Origin: Microplitis mediator | Taxonomy: Eukaryota; Arthropoda; Insecta; Hymenoptera; Braconidae | NCBI RefSeq assembly: GCF_029852145.1 | Contig: NC_079975.1 | Coordinates: 7,192,001-7,256,000, forward strand | Length of the DNA stretch: 64,000 nucleotides | Reading direction: 5' to 3' | Part shown: positions 11,025 to 23,999 of the stretch, piece by piece | How positions within the stretch are numbered: position 1 is the stretch's first letter | Layout: every line of letters starts with the position of its first letter | Translations under genes and position numbers: made by a program | The notes under the pieces: model-generated | Databases searched by the model: none | What the model was told of the DNA's origin: nothing | What the model saw: the letters and a program-made list of their open reading frames with translations, nothing else

Positions 11025-11734
11025 TATATATAAGTATAAAAGTCTCATATAATAAGTATATAAAATAAAATAATGTAATGCAGTGTAATAACAATGTTAC
11101 ATATTTGTGTTTAGATAATAATTTAAATGATAGTATTATTAGAATATAATGGAATGAATAGTACTAGTATGTGATAAAAGCATTTACTGAAGCCTTGATG
11201 CATAGTTGGTCGTAAGCTTTGTGATGATCTTGATCTACATCCAATTATTTTTTTTGTTGGTATTATGACAGTATTAATTTTGAATAATGGCTTTTAAATA
11301 TACGTTAAATTGTTGATGCATTAAATGAGTCGGGATTGTATGCAATGGACACAACGGTATTATGTACAAGAAAACGCGAGGATAAGTGAACAAAGAACTA
11401 CGACGACGACGGCATCAAGGTTATAAGTTTTGAAATACGCACATATATTATGGATATTTATATATGGATGTATATATAAATCAGAGAGTAGAGTAGAGAT
11501 GACATGAGGGTAAGCGAGGTGGAGTGTAAGAGTGAGAGTAAAAGTGAGTATACCCTCACTGAAATAATTTGGCCACTGCCACCAAGAGTGTGGGCAACGA
11601 CCCCGCAAGCTCCGCGAATTTCTAGAGTCACGCCAAGGTCGATGAATCGCTAGCTATATATGTAATAATTTCATTTTCTTTATTCTTATCTTGTTACATT
11701 TATATTTTTTTTATTTTGTTTTTATGTAAAAAAA
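11025..11734. other. Unique sequence with a GC-richer patch
   Basis: 11330-11640 is less AT-rich; its minus-strand 82-codon frame has no domain sense and low-complexity Leu/Thr repeats. No gene called. Confidence 0.3.
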
Positions 11735-12395
11735 ACTTGGGGTAAAATGAGACATCATTAGGGAAGTTTTTTAATTAAAAATTTTTTTTTCTGAACTTGT
11801 TCAAATTACCCCGGAGTTTTATTTTTTTGTTAATTGATCATCAAATAAATAGTAGAAAAAATTTTGGCTGCATATCTTGAGGTGGCCAACTTGCCCCATT
11901 CTACTGTAATTTCGTAGATAAAAATTTTTTTGAAAAAAAATTGATTTTTTTCACTCCAAATGGTTTTATTTTCCTCTACGATCTCCTATAATAGAAATTA
12001 GAGGGTAAAATGGGCCGATCAATTTGTTTTTGTAAAATGGAATTTAAAAAAGACACAATAGATCTTTGAAATTAAAAAAAAAATGTACGGAGAAGCAAAA
12101 TAAATATCATGGGGTAAATTTGATCAGGTGAAGTTTTAAAAAAAAATTTCAAAATTTATTTCTGCTAATTTAATTAAAATTTTTACTTAAATAATTATCA
12201 GTTGATATTTTTGTTCGAAGAATTTAATCTTTGATAAAAAAATATATATTTTAAATCAACGGTTTATATATTGAAGGTTAAAAAATCTTTATCATTAATT
12301 TTTAATTTAATTATTTCGTAAAATAAAATTCAAAATAATGAGAAAGATTTTGAGTTGAATTTTTCCCTATACCCGTTTTGCCCCTCGGACCCTAT
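11735..12395. mobile_element. G-rich element with GGGGTAAAATGAG words
   Basis: GGGGTAAAATGAGACATCA at 11739 pairs loosely with CCCGTTTTGCCCCTCGGACC at 12372, and related words recur inside (GCCCCATTCTAC, GGTAAAATGGGCC, GGGGTAAATTTGATC). Ends are not sharply defined; related to J, K and the element at 58246. Confidence 0.5.
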
Positions 12396-12448
12396 AATAA
12401 TTTTCAAAATTTAAAAATCTGAAAAACGGTGACTCTCGACCAACCCCG

Positions 12449-12666
12449 AAACTTCCCGAAGTTTTCGAGCTCACAGACATAAAAAATGTCATAATTTCTA
12501 AATTTTTGAGCTTTTCGAGCTCAAAAACACACAAACCCACGGAAATCTAAATATTTTCCTACGATCTCAAAATCTCAAATTCTGATGAAAACTTGAATTT
12601 CAAAATTTAACCAAAACCAATAATTCCCTTTATTTAAAAAATTTTTAATTTTCATCGCGGGAAGTT
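12449..12666 (-). mobile_element. Family S element, internally deleted copy
   Basis: Bounded by AACTTCCCGAAG and CGCGGGAAGTT, the termini of the longer copy at 44284-45042. It keeps both ends (TTTCGAGCTC near one, CTCAAAATCTC and ACCAATAATTCCC near the other) and lacks about 540 bp of the middle. Orientation is reversed relative to that copy. Confidence 0.7.
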
Positions 12667-14192
12667 AAAAAAAACGAACATTTAAAAGTAAAGAAATTTT
12701 TTTTCATTCAGTAATAAAATTTAGTCTATTTTATAAATCATCAATAAAAAAATAGATAAACAAAAAGGAAAAATTATTAATTAAGACAGTGAAGCTATTA
12801 ATTATTTATAAATTTTAATGACTCTTTATTAGACTTAAATTAATCATTAATGATTAATATAAATAAAAATAAGAATCGAAATAAAAAATTAATTACATCA
12901 ATAAAACAAATTTGAATGGAGTGTAAATTTATAAGAACGTCATATTAAATATTAAAGCATTTTTATTTTATCTTTATAAATTTATCAGTTGATTATTTTT
13001 ATACAGTTTGTAACATAAAATATTTAATTTTAAATGTTAGTTAAAACTTAGTCAACGATGATCATAACCGGCGTTGATCTTTACACACGCAGTTATAGAC
13101 ACAAAGGATCTGCTTATCGTTATTCGCGACTTGCATAATCCTCATTCGTATTATATCTTGATGTTAGTTATTCACTCTCGCTTCTATACTCTCTCTTTCA
13201 TTTATCCCCAACCTGCCGACTAATAATTCCTCCATTATCCTATAGCACTCGGTCGATTCGAACCAGTCAGCTCAAGAAGCCGAGACGAGTAGAGTAAAAT
13301 AACAAAACTAAATAAAAAGAAACCAAAAGAAGAATAAAAAAAAATAAAAATAAAAATAAGTATACTGTAGACAAAAAAGTAGCATAAAAAAATGATAAAT
13401 AAAAGCGAAACTAGCCAAACCTAGCCTAACTAGTTCTTTGTTTCTCCATCACACACATCGCGATTCTCCCTACCACCGTTTAAAAATCTCAAGTTCACGG
13501 ATTCGCGAGTCGTATTACTGCATCATCACTAAAAAGATGCGCATGACGAAATATTATCAAGAATGAGACAACACTTTTATGCTCCCACTCTTATCTGCCA
13601 GCCAAAAAATCACCCGAGTCGTATTGTAATTGGGTGTGTTCTCATCATATGTATCAGTGTTTTGCTTACACACACATCCAATACGTGGGTTGCTGAATTC
13701 GTCCTGCATAGGGGGCATCGGGACATTACCCGGGTGACCTTGGCGGGTTTGACTCGCCCGCTGTTTGTTCAACACGTTCAAGTAAAGCCATTGCACCTTG
13801 CTCTATCATAATCATAAGCATTTAATAACTGCTTTTTTTCTCACATTTTTTTCCCCCTCTCTGTTTATTTCTCACAATAATGTATGTATGTATTAATGTA
13901 TGGATGCAATATATACGACGCAATGCAATATAATGTGTAAGATAGAATAATGTAATGCAATGTATATTTAAAAATAATTGCACTACAAATAAAATACGTT
14001 CGTCGACACGTACGTCGCTTATGTCAACGTTATGTTAAATAAATTTAACAGGCTACTGTCCTCTCTTTATTCTTATCAATTTATTGTCTCGTTAATAAGT
14101 ATTTAAATTAATATAAACATATGTTTATACTTGTATACATATTTATTTCCAGTGCATTGAGAAAAAAACTACGGGTATATTTTATATATATA
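12667..14192. other. Unique sequence with a GC-richer block at 13080-13830
   Basis: 13080-13830 is much less AT-rich than its surroundings, with overlapping open frames of about 80 codons on both strands (13557-13811). Neither has recognisable domains. The block could be a conserved non-coding element or an unrecognised exon. Confidence 0.3.
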
Positions 14193-14370
14193 CAGAAAAA
14201 AATAATTTCTTGGCTTAACAAAATTTTTACTTGACCCAAGAAATTTTTTGTATTATGAGTTCAAAATGAAAAGTTTTTTGAGCCAAGAAATTTTTTATCG
14301 TTCTAAGAATATTTTTGTCTTCAATTTATAATACAAAGAATTTCTCACCCCCAGAAATTATTTTTTTCTA
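14193..14370. mobile_element. Family Q element (TTTCTTGG-rich)
   Basis: TIRs share AGAAAAAAATAATTTCT exactly. CCAAGAAATTTTTT and its complement recur inside. About 180 bp beside TA at 14191-14192. Confidence 0.75.
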
Positions 14371-14372
14371 AT

Positions 14373-15465
14373 GTGGACCAGGGGTAAAATGAGATATTAT
14401 TCTGTAGATGAAAAAAAAAAAAAATTGTTTTCTGTCTAAAAAATTTTTATTTATTGTTTCTACATGGAAAAAACAGAATGTTAAAAATGAATAAATAATA
14501 GTAAAAAGTGGAGTCTGTTATTAATAATTAGTACTATTATGTACTTAATGCAAATTAGTTTACTAATTTTTGTAGATTCCTAAAAACTACTATCAATTAC
14601 TTCAAAAAGTAAGTAAATATTATTACATTAAGGTATATAAATACGTGACTTATTAGTGAAAATTAATTGATTTATGGCATACATCTATTAAAAAGTAATG
14701 ATTGGTCAAATTAACAATTGCTATCTTAGATACTGATTTTTCCAGCCGAAAATTGCAAAAGTTACAAACTTTTATTTTATAAATTCGATATCACTGATCA
14801 ATAATTAGCTTAAAATATCATTTATTCATCATTAAAAAATTAATTTACAATATACATAAATCGAATAAGTGGTAAATAATAAAATGAAAAATTAGTATAC
14901 TAGATACTGATTTTTTGCTCATAAAAATACCGAAAATTTTTAACTCTTATTTTATAAATTCTATCCCATTGACTAATAATTAATATAAAATGTTATTTAT
15001 TCGTTATTATAAATTAATTTATTATACACATAAATCGAATAAGTGCTAAATTTTTTTAATTTTTCTGTTTATTTGAATAGTAATAAATAACTGTAGATAC
15101 CAATTTATCGATTCGTTTTCATATTAATTTTAATATACGAAATTACAAATTTCGCTCTTCTATATGTATCAAATTTTAATATAAATAATAGCTATTTTGT
15201 AATATATAATGATCTTGGTTTGATATTAGTATCGAATATACTAATTTTAAGTCAAAAATAAACTACAAACTATTAAAATTTTGAGCATCATTTTTTTCCG
15301 TGTAGAAAAAATGGGGTAAGTTGATCAGCCTGGACAATGTGGGAAATTTAATATTGTAGAGGTAAAATGGCCCATGATCGTAAAAAAAATTTTACACAAA
15401 TTATTAAACCAAAATAAAATTTTGTTGTCTCTAAATCAGTGAGTCATTTTGCCCCGAGTTCCCGT
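14373..15465. mobile_element. G-rich element (GGGGTAAAATGAG type) split by F
   Basis: Left words GGACCAGGGGTAAAATGAGA; right end reads inwards as GGGAACTCGGGGCAAAATGA. GGGGTAAGTTGATC and GAGGTAAAATGGCCC recur after the insertion. Element F occupies 14463-15302. Ends approximate. Confidence 0.55.
14463..15302 (+). mobile_element. Element F, copy 1 (TA-flanked, 840 bp)
   Basis: Ends CATGGAAAAAACAG and ATCATTTTTTTCCGTG, between TA at 14461-14462 and 15303-15304. A close copy in reverse orientation is at 59485-60326, confirming the ends. No coding frame of note; short repeated stretches within the element (ATAAATCGAATAAGTG, twice). Confidence 0.88.
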
Positions 15466-17189
15466 TAATAAATTACAGTTTTTTATTACAACTTATAACT
15501 AAATATGATCAAAGAGAGTTTAAGCAAAACTTGTTTATTTGTTATCTCATATTAACAGGATGTTTTCCGACGTCATGTTTTTTTGATTGGCCGTTGAAAT
15601 TCTCTTTACATATACTCCAGATTATACATATGTTCACATATATACATCTATATAAATACATACTAGATTAGAGAATTTACTTTGACGCAACATCACGTGC
15701 TTACGCTCTTGATATGATAGAAAACGCGCGATAAGTTAAAAAAAGAAGTAATATAATAAATAAAAAAAAAAAAAAAGTAAACCCAAGTAGAGTCGATACA
15801 CTACAATCAGACGAGCGCGATGCACTTTCGATGAGAAGGCCAAACGTCCGGACCACATTCTTCCTCCGTGAGATCACCAATGCTTTTAAATCCATTGTTT
15901 TTATTTTTTACATAAAAAATTTATCCCCCAGATTAAATCCTTAATCATTTCATTGCCTTAATTATCAAAATCTAATAATAAATAACAAATTAAATAGTAT
16001 CATATACTATATACCATATGGTAATTTTATTGTTATATAGTATAACTTATTATTAGTTAATAATAATAATAAAAAAATTATAGCAGCTGTTAAAAGTTTT
16101 AAGTCTTGCAAGGACTTAGTAACATCTCTCTTGACTTCTTCCCCGTGTGCCGGAGGTTATTTATAAATATGCAACGATACAGCCGACGGACCTTCGCCTC
16201 GAGTTCGTGTATCGATGTATATATATTTATATACATATATATATTGTGAACAGGGAGGATATATAAGTGTTTAAAAGTGCATTCTAACTTGACGCAACAT
16301 ATATATATGTATGTATACATATACATATATTGTTAGTTATACACTTGTTATAAACATATATATGTATATATATATAATAAGCGATGAATTCAACGACTGG
16401 CGCATCGCCCCAGACGCACTCTGCCGCATATACGCAAGGTCACACGGCCACCGCTCCAATGGTATTAACCTTTATATAGTTATCCCCTTATATATATGTA
16501 TGTATATGTATATGTAGTCGCGCCTAGACGTCCTGAACTATCTTTCTTTCTTTTCACGATCGGTTCTTTCTTTACTTGGTGGTGGGTTATCCATTCCACT
16601 CGCCATTCTGGAATGATCTGGAGCTAAACTTTTTTATTTGCTAACCCAAAGTTATACGCCAATAAGATCCTGTTTATTATTATTGTTATTATAGTTTACT
16701 GTCTGAGAATCCTGGTCTTTACTTTATTTAACTGATGTATAACATGTTAATATTTGTTTATTTGTAATAAAGTAGTGTAGTTAACTTTTTTTTTTATTAA
16801 TACTTGGGTTTTATTTGTTATCAGAGGATTGATGGATGGGTATTTGAATAATATGACTTATAGTATAGTATGCTTGATGTTATGCAATGAGTTCGAGATT
16901 TGAAAAAGTATTTATTGGCTATTTTTATTAATCATTTATTATTAGATTGAGGGAAGGGTAAATTACTTATGGTAATTATGAATTTTATTTTTATAATGCG
17001 GCTTAAGAGCTTTGATTGATATATTTATATGTTATTAGTTTAAACTTTTACATATGAAGATTTAATAAAATAAGGAATGAAAATTTTTTTTTTAATTGAT
17101 CTCATTAGTTTTAATAATTTCGTTTAATTGTTTATATATTTCGTTGTAAATTTTGTGCAATTCATGATTTTTGTTCAATACTTAGTATA

Positions 17190-17222
<33 letters not shown>

Positions 17223-17390
17223 GAATTTCGAAAGCGTAAGATAAAAATGTAATAAATCATTTTTATCTATTTATCCTTTCATCCGTTTAATAATCAATAA
17301 ATCCAATTATTTATGATAAATTTATCTCAACTACATAATTTAATAACCGCATTGTTCTTATATTAATACAATTAAATAAAAAAATATATA
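15466..17390. other. Unique sequence with microsatellites
   Basis: 16100-16640 is less AT-rich and repeat-poor, with (TA)n/(TATG)n patches. (TTA)n occupies 17191-17222. No gene called. Confidence 0.3.
17191..17222. repeat. (TTA)n microsatellite
   Basis: About ten uninterrupted TTA units. Confidence 0.95.
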
Positions 17391-17622
17391 TATCGACGTT
17401 CTGATTAGCAAATTGTCTAACTCCATTACAGAAAATCTTCCCAAAAATAATTTAAAATTTTTTTTTCATCTAAAAATCAATTCTATATCTAGTATATGTA
17501 TAATATCTGTGTCTATAGGTTACTCAAATAATATTTTTTCTGACAATTAGTATCTGAAAATTGCAAGAATCATCTACTAACATATATTAAGTTAGACAAT
17601 TTGCTAATTAGAACGTCGATAT
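17391..17622. mobile_element. Foldback MITE T
   Basis: Left arm ATCGACGTTCTGATTAGCAA (to about 17433) and right arm TTGCTAATTAGAACGTCGAT (from about 17586) are inverted copies of about 32 bp. TA-rich flanks. Single copy in the window. Confidence 0.75.
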
Positions 17623-17841
17623 ACAAATCTATTAAAAATTTTTAATAAAATAAAATCCACTATTTCTTCATATAAAAGAGGGCTGAGCGAAATGGAGAGA
17701 ATACTAAAAATTTTTAACTGTCAAAAAAAATTGTTTTTCTCTTCTGTGGGCAAAATGGGTTAGTCTAAAAGTTTTTTTTCCATATCTTTAACAATTATTG
17801 CAATTTACCAATCAAAAAATAATTGCAATCAAATTCATCTA

Positions 17842-18313
17842 CACTCAAAAAGAGCGGTGCTAAAAATGGACTCATTTTAATTCCACCCGGTGTTAAAATG
17901 AAATTACACCGGTGTAGGAGGCGTAATTCGGCGGTGTTAAAATACCGGTGTTAAACCGGTGTAAAAGCGGGGTAAACTGCGTCCGCTTGGAGTATTAACT
18001 TTAAAGATTATAAAACACAAAAAATGTCAGTTCTTTATAAAAATTAATAAAAAATATCATTTATTAACAAGTAAGTAAAAATATTCACAAGGTAAAATAT
18101 TTTAACACCGGCAAAGAATATCTACACCGGCGGCGGCGTTATTTTAACACCGATCTAGAACATTTACACCGGTGGCGGCGTTATTTTAACACCGGTACAG
18201 AATATTTACACCGGCGGCGGCGTTATCTTCACACCGCTTTCGGTGTTAAAACTTAACACAGCCGATTTTAACACCTACACCGCTTGAACTTACCCCGGTG
18301 ATTTTTTACAGTG
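17842..18313. mobile_element. Family C element
   Basis: Starts CACTCAAAAAGAGCGGTG and ends GGTGATTTTTTACAGTG; TA precedes it, CA follows. Contains the block ACACAAAAAATGTCAGTTCT shared with copies at 45188 and 48301, plus many ACACCGG words. Confidence 0.85.
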
Positions 18314-19770
18314 CATAAAAGTATAAAAAAAAATTTTTTTCATAAATTAATCCTGAGGATCTGACAGTATAAAAATTGCAAAACCAGTAAATGAAGACTT
18401 TAAGTAATTGATCAAAAAAATTTTTTGTACCCAATTTTTTCCGAACCCCCGCAGATATATACAAAAAAAAAAGTCATATTCATATCCATTGCATTATACG
18501 TGATCTATTTATCAACAAAACATGAATGAATCATCTATAACAACTAGAGCAGCGAGTAAGAGAGAAAGAGAAGTTGAAAACAACCGTTGACTTGTTACGC
18601 AACGGGCAGTGTGCGTGCAATGTAATGTGTGTACTCTCGGGCAATCGGTCGTACCTCTTTTACCTCTTAAACTTTTTATTCTTATATTCTTTTTTTTATT
18701 TCATATATATATATAATCCACTATAATATACTATATCTCAATGCCTAACAAGTATATATATATTGCATGCTATACATTATATACACACATATATATAATA
18801 CTCATATAAAGCTAAACTCCTGGAATGCTCTTTGTGCTGCTGACCTCCCTCTTTATTCTTCTGGCCGGCTGCAGCCCTTGATGACCTTGATGCTAAACTT
18901 GCACGACTTGCATCATGGATGTGCTCATATGCACAAGCTACTACTTCTTCTTCTTCTTCTTCTTCTTCTTATTCATTTACTCCTTCTCCTTGTTATTCTT
19001 CTTTATCTAGTTATTTTACTCCTAAACTTCTTAAGACCTGTTTCGCCGTCCACTTGCAACTTTTATTTTATATGTGCGATATTCTACCGTCTGGATATTA
19101 TAACCACCTACGCATATATAAGAAGCATTGTGCCTCTTGTGTATACATATATATGTACAGATATATACTACATATAAAGCAGTATACATGAGGGGGTGGG
19201 AGTGAAAATCCGGATTGGAATAAATATAAATAATACTTAATTTTTAACGATCTAAAAAATATCAATAAAATAATAACTTTTTTTTTTATTTTATTTATTT
19301 ATCTGTAGTATAGTGAAAGTATAACCGTGAATAAATGTAATAATTAGTATGATAATTATAAAAGTAAAATTTATTCGAATTATCAGCTAAATTATACATG
19401 TATTATGATTGAGTTATACATGCATATATATTTATATATAGGGAACTTTACTTAAAAACATGAGTTAAAATTACTTAATTTATATTGTAAACTTAAAACG
19501 CTAGAAAAATTGTGTAATTTTTACTATCGTGAGAAATAAAGTTTTATTATTTGAGTATGCCGATAAATATATAAACTGCATTAGTAAACTTGAATATATG
19601 TTTAGTAATATTTACTATCTAACATAGTAAAATTTTACTATCCAGTTTAGAAAATATTAATTTTTTATTAGTCTTTAAACTTTTTATTATTATTATTATT
19701 ATGATTGTTAGTCATATTTATGAAATATATATTGTATTGGCATCAATTTTTATTTTTAAAAATTATTTGA
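18314..19770. other. Unique sequence with (CTT)n
   Basis: 18500-19190 is less AT-rich. (CTT)n at 18943-18970 gives false Leu-rich and Ser-rich frames. No gene supported. Confidence 0.3.
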
Positions 19771-19840
19771 CTTGACCGGGATTTGAACCCTGATCTCCCG
19801 CGTGTGAATCTTGACATCAGTCTGTCGTTCCGGTGTCTCC
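19771..19840 (-). pseudogene. tRNA-like remnant (3' half, B-box)
   Basis: On the minus strand CACGCGGGAGATC is followed by GGGTTCAAATCCC, a T-arm with a good B-box (GGTTCAAATCC). The 5' half does not fold into a D-arm or anticodon stem. Likely a tRNA pseudogene or the head of a tRNA-derived SINE. Confidence 0.55.
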
Positions 19841-19930
19841 TTTGAATGAAAATCTTTGAACTTGTAATACATATTCGTACACTAGCTTTGGAAAAAATAC
19901 AAACCCTCTAGTAATTTTTAGTTGTCGTAT

Positions 19931-20187
19931 ACCGGGTCACAATATCTAGCCTCATCGAACCCAAGTAAGCCTCAATCCAGCCTCACTGAGTAAAAAAAGT
20001 ATTTTGAGCCTCAAATAATACTAATCGAATTTAAATTACATAGTCGAGTAATAGATTCATTTGAGGCTCATTGAGGCTTCTTGAGGATCTTTGAGAATAA
20101 TTTGAGGCTTTTTGAACATCATTTGAGTCTCAAAATGCTTTCTTTACTCAGTGAGGCTGGATTAAGACTAGATATTTTGACCCGGGA
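19931..20187. mobile_element. Element O (TTGAGGCTC-rich)
   Basis: TIRs CCGGGTCACAATATCTAG and CTAGATATTTTGACCCGG. GAGGCTCA / GCCTCAA occurs many times in both orientations. About 257 bp; related in word content to the insert N at 35516. Confidence 0.75.
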
Positions 20188-21208
20188 TAACATTTAACAC
20201 TACGATATTCATCTGATTTACAGAAATTACTAAACAGATTGTAGTTTTGGATACTGTAGAGTATTGAATGCATGTTTTTAGTTAATTTTCATATTATTAT
20301 TGATCAAAAATCGTATAGCAAAATGTATGACTCAACGTTTAGTAATAATTTAATATACTCTTTATAAAATATTGCTGTTCTGTTAATAAAGAATACGAAT
20401 GAATTTGAAATAAAAATAATAATACAGCAATTTTTCAAATAAACATTTAGTAATTATTAGCACTTTGATTTTTACAATACATTTATAGTAATAAATAGTA
20501 AAAGTAATGCATTTATTGCTATGCATTTTGATTGAAAATTAATGAGTAGTTTTATTATCATAGTCAATATGGATAAGTTATGAGTATAAATATATTTTAT
20601 GTATTTTTATTATCGTCAGAAATCTGGCGAAAGTTGGATGACCGAACTTCTTAGTATTTATGTTTTAAAATAAACAGGTAACTATTTTTTTTATGATCAC
20701 TGAAAATCAGTTAGTGATTCTCTAAAAAAAAATTTTAAATAAGAGCCATTAATTTGAATTTCAAAAGGTCATTTATAATTTTTAAATGTGAGCTATAAAA
20801 GAAGAAAAGTTTTTTATTCCTAAAACCAACTCAAAATTTTATCATTCGCTCCATAGTGAATAAAATTTTGATACTGCATAAAAAAGTATAAGAACAATTT
20901 TGTAAAAAATTTAATGGCCTACAAGAAAGGTCTTATGGAGTAAATAAATTAATTCAAAATTTGCAGTAAAATAATTTTGTTTTTTTTTTTCAAACTTAAA
21001 AATTATTTATTCCAAAATTTTTTTGACTGATTTATAAGGCCAGAAATTTTTTTTAGCAAATAATCACTAAAAAAAATATTTGCTTACAGTAATTAAATTA
21101 TATATATCAATAAATTTGGAGCGATATTTGAAAATTTAAATCAAAGACTAAAATAAATTTTTTTTTAAATTAATAAAAATTTTAAGTGTAAATTTAATGA
21201 CTAAATTT
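20188..21208. other. Unique AT-rich sequence
   Basis: No gene or known family. Confidence 0.3.
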
Positions 21209-21818
21209 GAATCGTTTATTTGAGAAACCCATAAGTCGTGTTTTTTTCGAAATTTGGATTTTTGCATTTTGGGTTCTTTGGATGTCCCTCCATAGAAATC
21301 AATCAAAACCCCATAAGTCAATGACTTAAATAAACATGCAGTTTTAGTTTTACAGAAATAACTTTTTTTTTTTTAATTTAAAATTCGCGCTTTTTTGGGA
21401 AATTAATTACAAATGTTGTTTTATTGTTGACTGTTATATGACTAATTAAAATGTTTAAATTAATTATAATTTTTTGTAATTTCTGAGTTTCAGAGTTCAA
21501 ATACATATTTAATACTTCATTTTATCAGTGTAATAAATGATTTGAGTGGAAACATTTAAAAAAACAATGATTTTATAACTTTTTTTTTCCGTTTGGTTGA
21601 GAAACCCCATAAGTCAATCAACTTTAAATAATTTTTTTAAGTAGTTTCAGTTAAAAAATTAAATTTTTCTTGTTGGAATCTTTTTCAGAGACGCTAACTT
21701 TATTGTATTCAATTATTTATTTATCATTTCAATGTCAAGTTTTTCCAAAAAAGTGTTTCTTGTGTTTCCTGAAAAATTTTGTTTTCTTGACTTATGGGGT
21801 TTCTCAAATAAACGATTC
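21209..21818. mobile_element. Element G, copy 1, with 4-bp target duplication
   Basis: TIRs GAATCGTTTATTTGAGAAAC and GTTTCTCAAATAAACGATTC, with ATTT at 21205-21208 and 21819-21822. The inner word CCCATAAGTCAATGACT recurs. It is highly similar to 50232-50910 but lacks about 70 bp. Confidence 0.9.
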
Positions 21819-21919
21819 ATTTGTACTTTTGATTTTTATTATTTAAAAATAAAATAAATTTGTTATGTGAATACCGAAGATTTGATGGTATCTATATATG
21901 TTTTTATGTATTTCGTAGT

Positions 21920-21920
<1 letters not shown>

Positions 21921-21961
<41 letters not shown>

Positions 21962-21962
21962 T
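21921..21962. repeat. (AAT)n microsatellite
   Basis: About thirteen AAT units. Confidence 0.95.
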
Positions 21963-22371
21963 TAGCAAAAGAGTGCATAAAACGTAGACAAGAAAGAATG
22001 ATCACAGAGTAGTATATTAGTGTGCAGACGACAAAGAGGCCGAGTAGTGAGGGAGAGTGAAAAAGGAGAAGGAGTAGTAGGAGTATGAAGAGGGGGGGAG
22101 CCGATCGAATGTAAGAGTTGAGAAGTAGAGGGAGTAAACAGCGGACGCCCTTGAAGCGACGGGCAATGCACCGTGTGAGGTTCAAGGCAGAGCGACGGTT
22201 GCCGTCGCGACTCCCTCTCTCCTTTCCCTATCATATATTTCCTCCCGATCCTCTCCTTCACTCATTCTCATCCTCTCTTTCTCTGGCCTCCCCCTCTCTC
22301 ACACTTGGCCACCCACCCTCACACACTCCCACATTTATATCCCATCTATATATGTATATATATAAACATTA

Positions 22372-22404
22372 CATACTCATACTCATACTCATACTCATAC
22401 TCAT
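22372..22404. repeat. (CTCATA)n microsatellite
   Basis: Five to six hexamer units of ACTCAT. Confidence 0.95.
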
Positions 22405-22840
22405 ATTTATATTCACACTCACTTACCTCACATATTTATGTGTCAAGTGATATATTTACATCTGATTCAACACACATCCAACATTACCTACTCTAGTCCT
22501 TTCTCTTTCATTAAATATTTTTTTTTCTCTCTCTTCTTAACTATTTAATTGTATTGTATTGAGTTATATAAAGAGTAAAGTCGAGTAGAGTAAGAATTAG
22601 TAGCCCAACATCCATAACAAGGGAGACAATATCCTGGGGAGTAAAAGCTCCCATAAATATATAATACTTAACAATACATACATATATGTTATGTGTAATG
22701 AAAGTCCATCGCCATGGCATTCTATGGACAGAACATATACGAGATTAAAGTATATGACGATATTGAATCACTCGAAAATGTTTTATCGTATATATATAAC
22801 GTCACCCACACAGCGAAAAATTCAGCACTGTGGGCAATAG

Positions 22841-22842
<2 letters not shown>

Positions 22843-22885
<43 letters not shown>
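22843..22885. repeat. (TA)n microsatellite
   Basis: About 21 uninterrupted TA units. Confidence 0.95.
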
Positions 22886-22889
<4 letters not shown>

Positions 22890-23160
22890 GTAGAGGATGA
22901 GTGTTGATGCCCCGAGTAAACTCTAAATGTTAAAGCTGAAGGTTATTGCTAGGGCAAATATCATTTAAATGCTGCCAGTGAACCCTGTCGCTTTTTTTTT
23001 CTTTCCCCAACTTTGTTATTACACTTTAGATAACATTAGTTAATTTAGTGATTATGATAAAAATACGTGACGTCTTTTTTATGAGCATAACTTTTTTTTT
23101 TTTATAGAAACTGAGTGAATAAAAAATTAAACGAACTTTAATTATAGACAATGCGATATA

Positions 23161-23678
23161 GAGGAGGAGGGGGCAAATTGGGCCCCTGGGGGCAAAGAAG
23201 GCCCCTTAAAATTTTCAAAACTTCAAAAAATTTGGGGGCAAAGTGGGTCCCTCAAAATTTTCTATACGCCAATAAATTCGGACGGGTAATAAGCTTATCG
23301 AAATTTCTTATATAATGAGGGCTAAAATAGACCAGCAAAACTGTTAATTAAATATAATTTATTAAGAAAGTTAAAGATAATAAAATTACGCTTTGAAGTT
23401 ATATCGCAGCAGACTATTAAAATGACTTTTATGTTATTAAAATACAATTGTCTTATAGTTATTTGCAAATATCACACGTGTAAAGAATAAAAAATATCAA
23501 ATCCGAAATTTTTTGGACGGCCCACTTTGCCCCTAATTTTTGATTTTTCAATTTTAATGGACGCAGCATAATGAAGTGAAAATGAGTATCAAGGGTCTGA
23601 AAAGAAGTAAACGCGTAAAAAAAATTAATGATATTATAATTATTTTCCTTAAGGGACCCACTCTGCCCCCCTCGACCC
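23161..23678. mobile_element. G-rich-TIR element (GGGGGCAAATTGGG type)
   Basis: Left GAGGAGGAGGGGGCAAATTG; right end reads inwards as GGGTCGAGGGGGGCAGAGTG. TATA lies on both sides, so a TA duplication is likely. Repeated inner words GGGGGCAAAG and CCCACTTTGCCCC. A P element begins immediately after its right TA. Confidence 0.75.
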
Positions 23679-23682
23679 TATA

Positions 23683-23962
23683 CATTGTAAAAAATTTGCG
23701 AAGTGGATGACTGTTTATTTATTTAATCCCCTTGGAGTGAAATTTACTCCGAAGGGGAGTTTTGAAATTAAAACTCCGAATCGGAGTCAATGCGGATTTT
23801 AATAAAATCCAGAGTACTCCGAAATTATTCACCTGAACAAAAAACTCCCTATTCGCTTCGTAAGCGGAGTGATGTTTTTTTAAACTTCGAAACTCCGAAT
23901 GACGGATTGAATTCGAATTTAAAATCCGTAATCACTCCGAATTAACTCCCGATTTTTAACAG
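23683..23962. mobile_element. Family P element (GGAGT-rich)
   Basis: Ends CATTGTAAAAAATTTGCG and CCCGATTTTTAACAG between TA dinucleotides (23681-23682, 23963-23964). Inside, CGGAGT and ACTCCGA recur at least ten times. Confidence 0.82.
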
Positions 23963-23999
23963 TATACTTGTTTAGAAAAATTGGTTCAAAAAATGTTCC

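Larger units (their letters stand above)
21819..23160. other. Unique sequence with several microsatellites
   Basis: (AAT)n at 21921-21962, a purine/pyrimidine-biased GC-richer block at 21960-22330, (CTCATA)n at 22372-22404 and (TA)n at 22843-22885. The open frames here come from low-complexity sequence. Confidence 0.35.

Noticed and set aside
13557..13811. Overlapping frames of about 80 codons on both strands
   Set aside because: No recognisable motif, and both strands open equally; composition explains them.
18767..19191. Leu-rich and Ser-rich frames
   Set aside because: Both come from a (CTT)n microsatellite and AT repeats.
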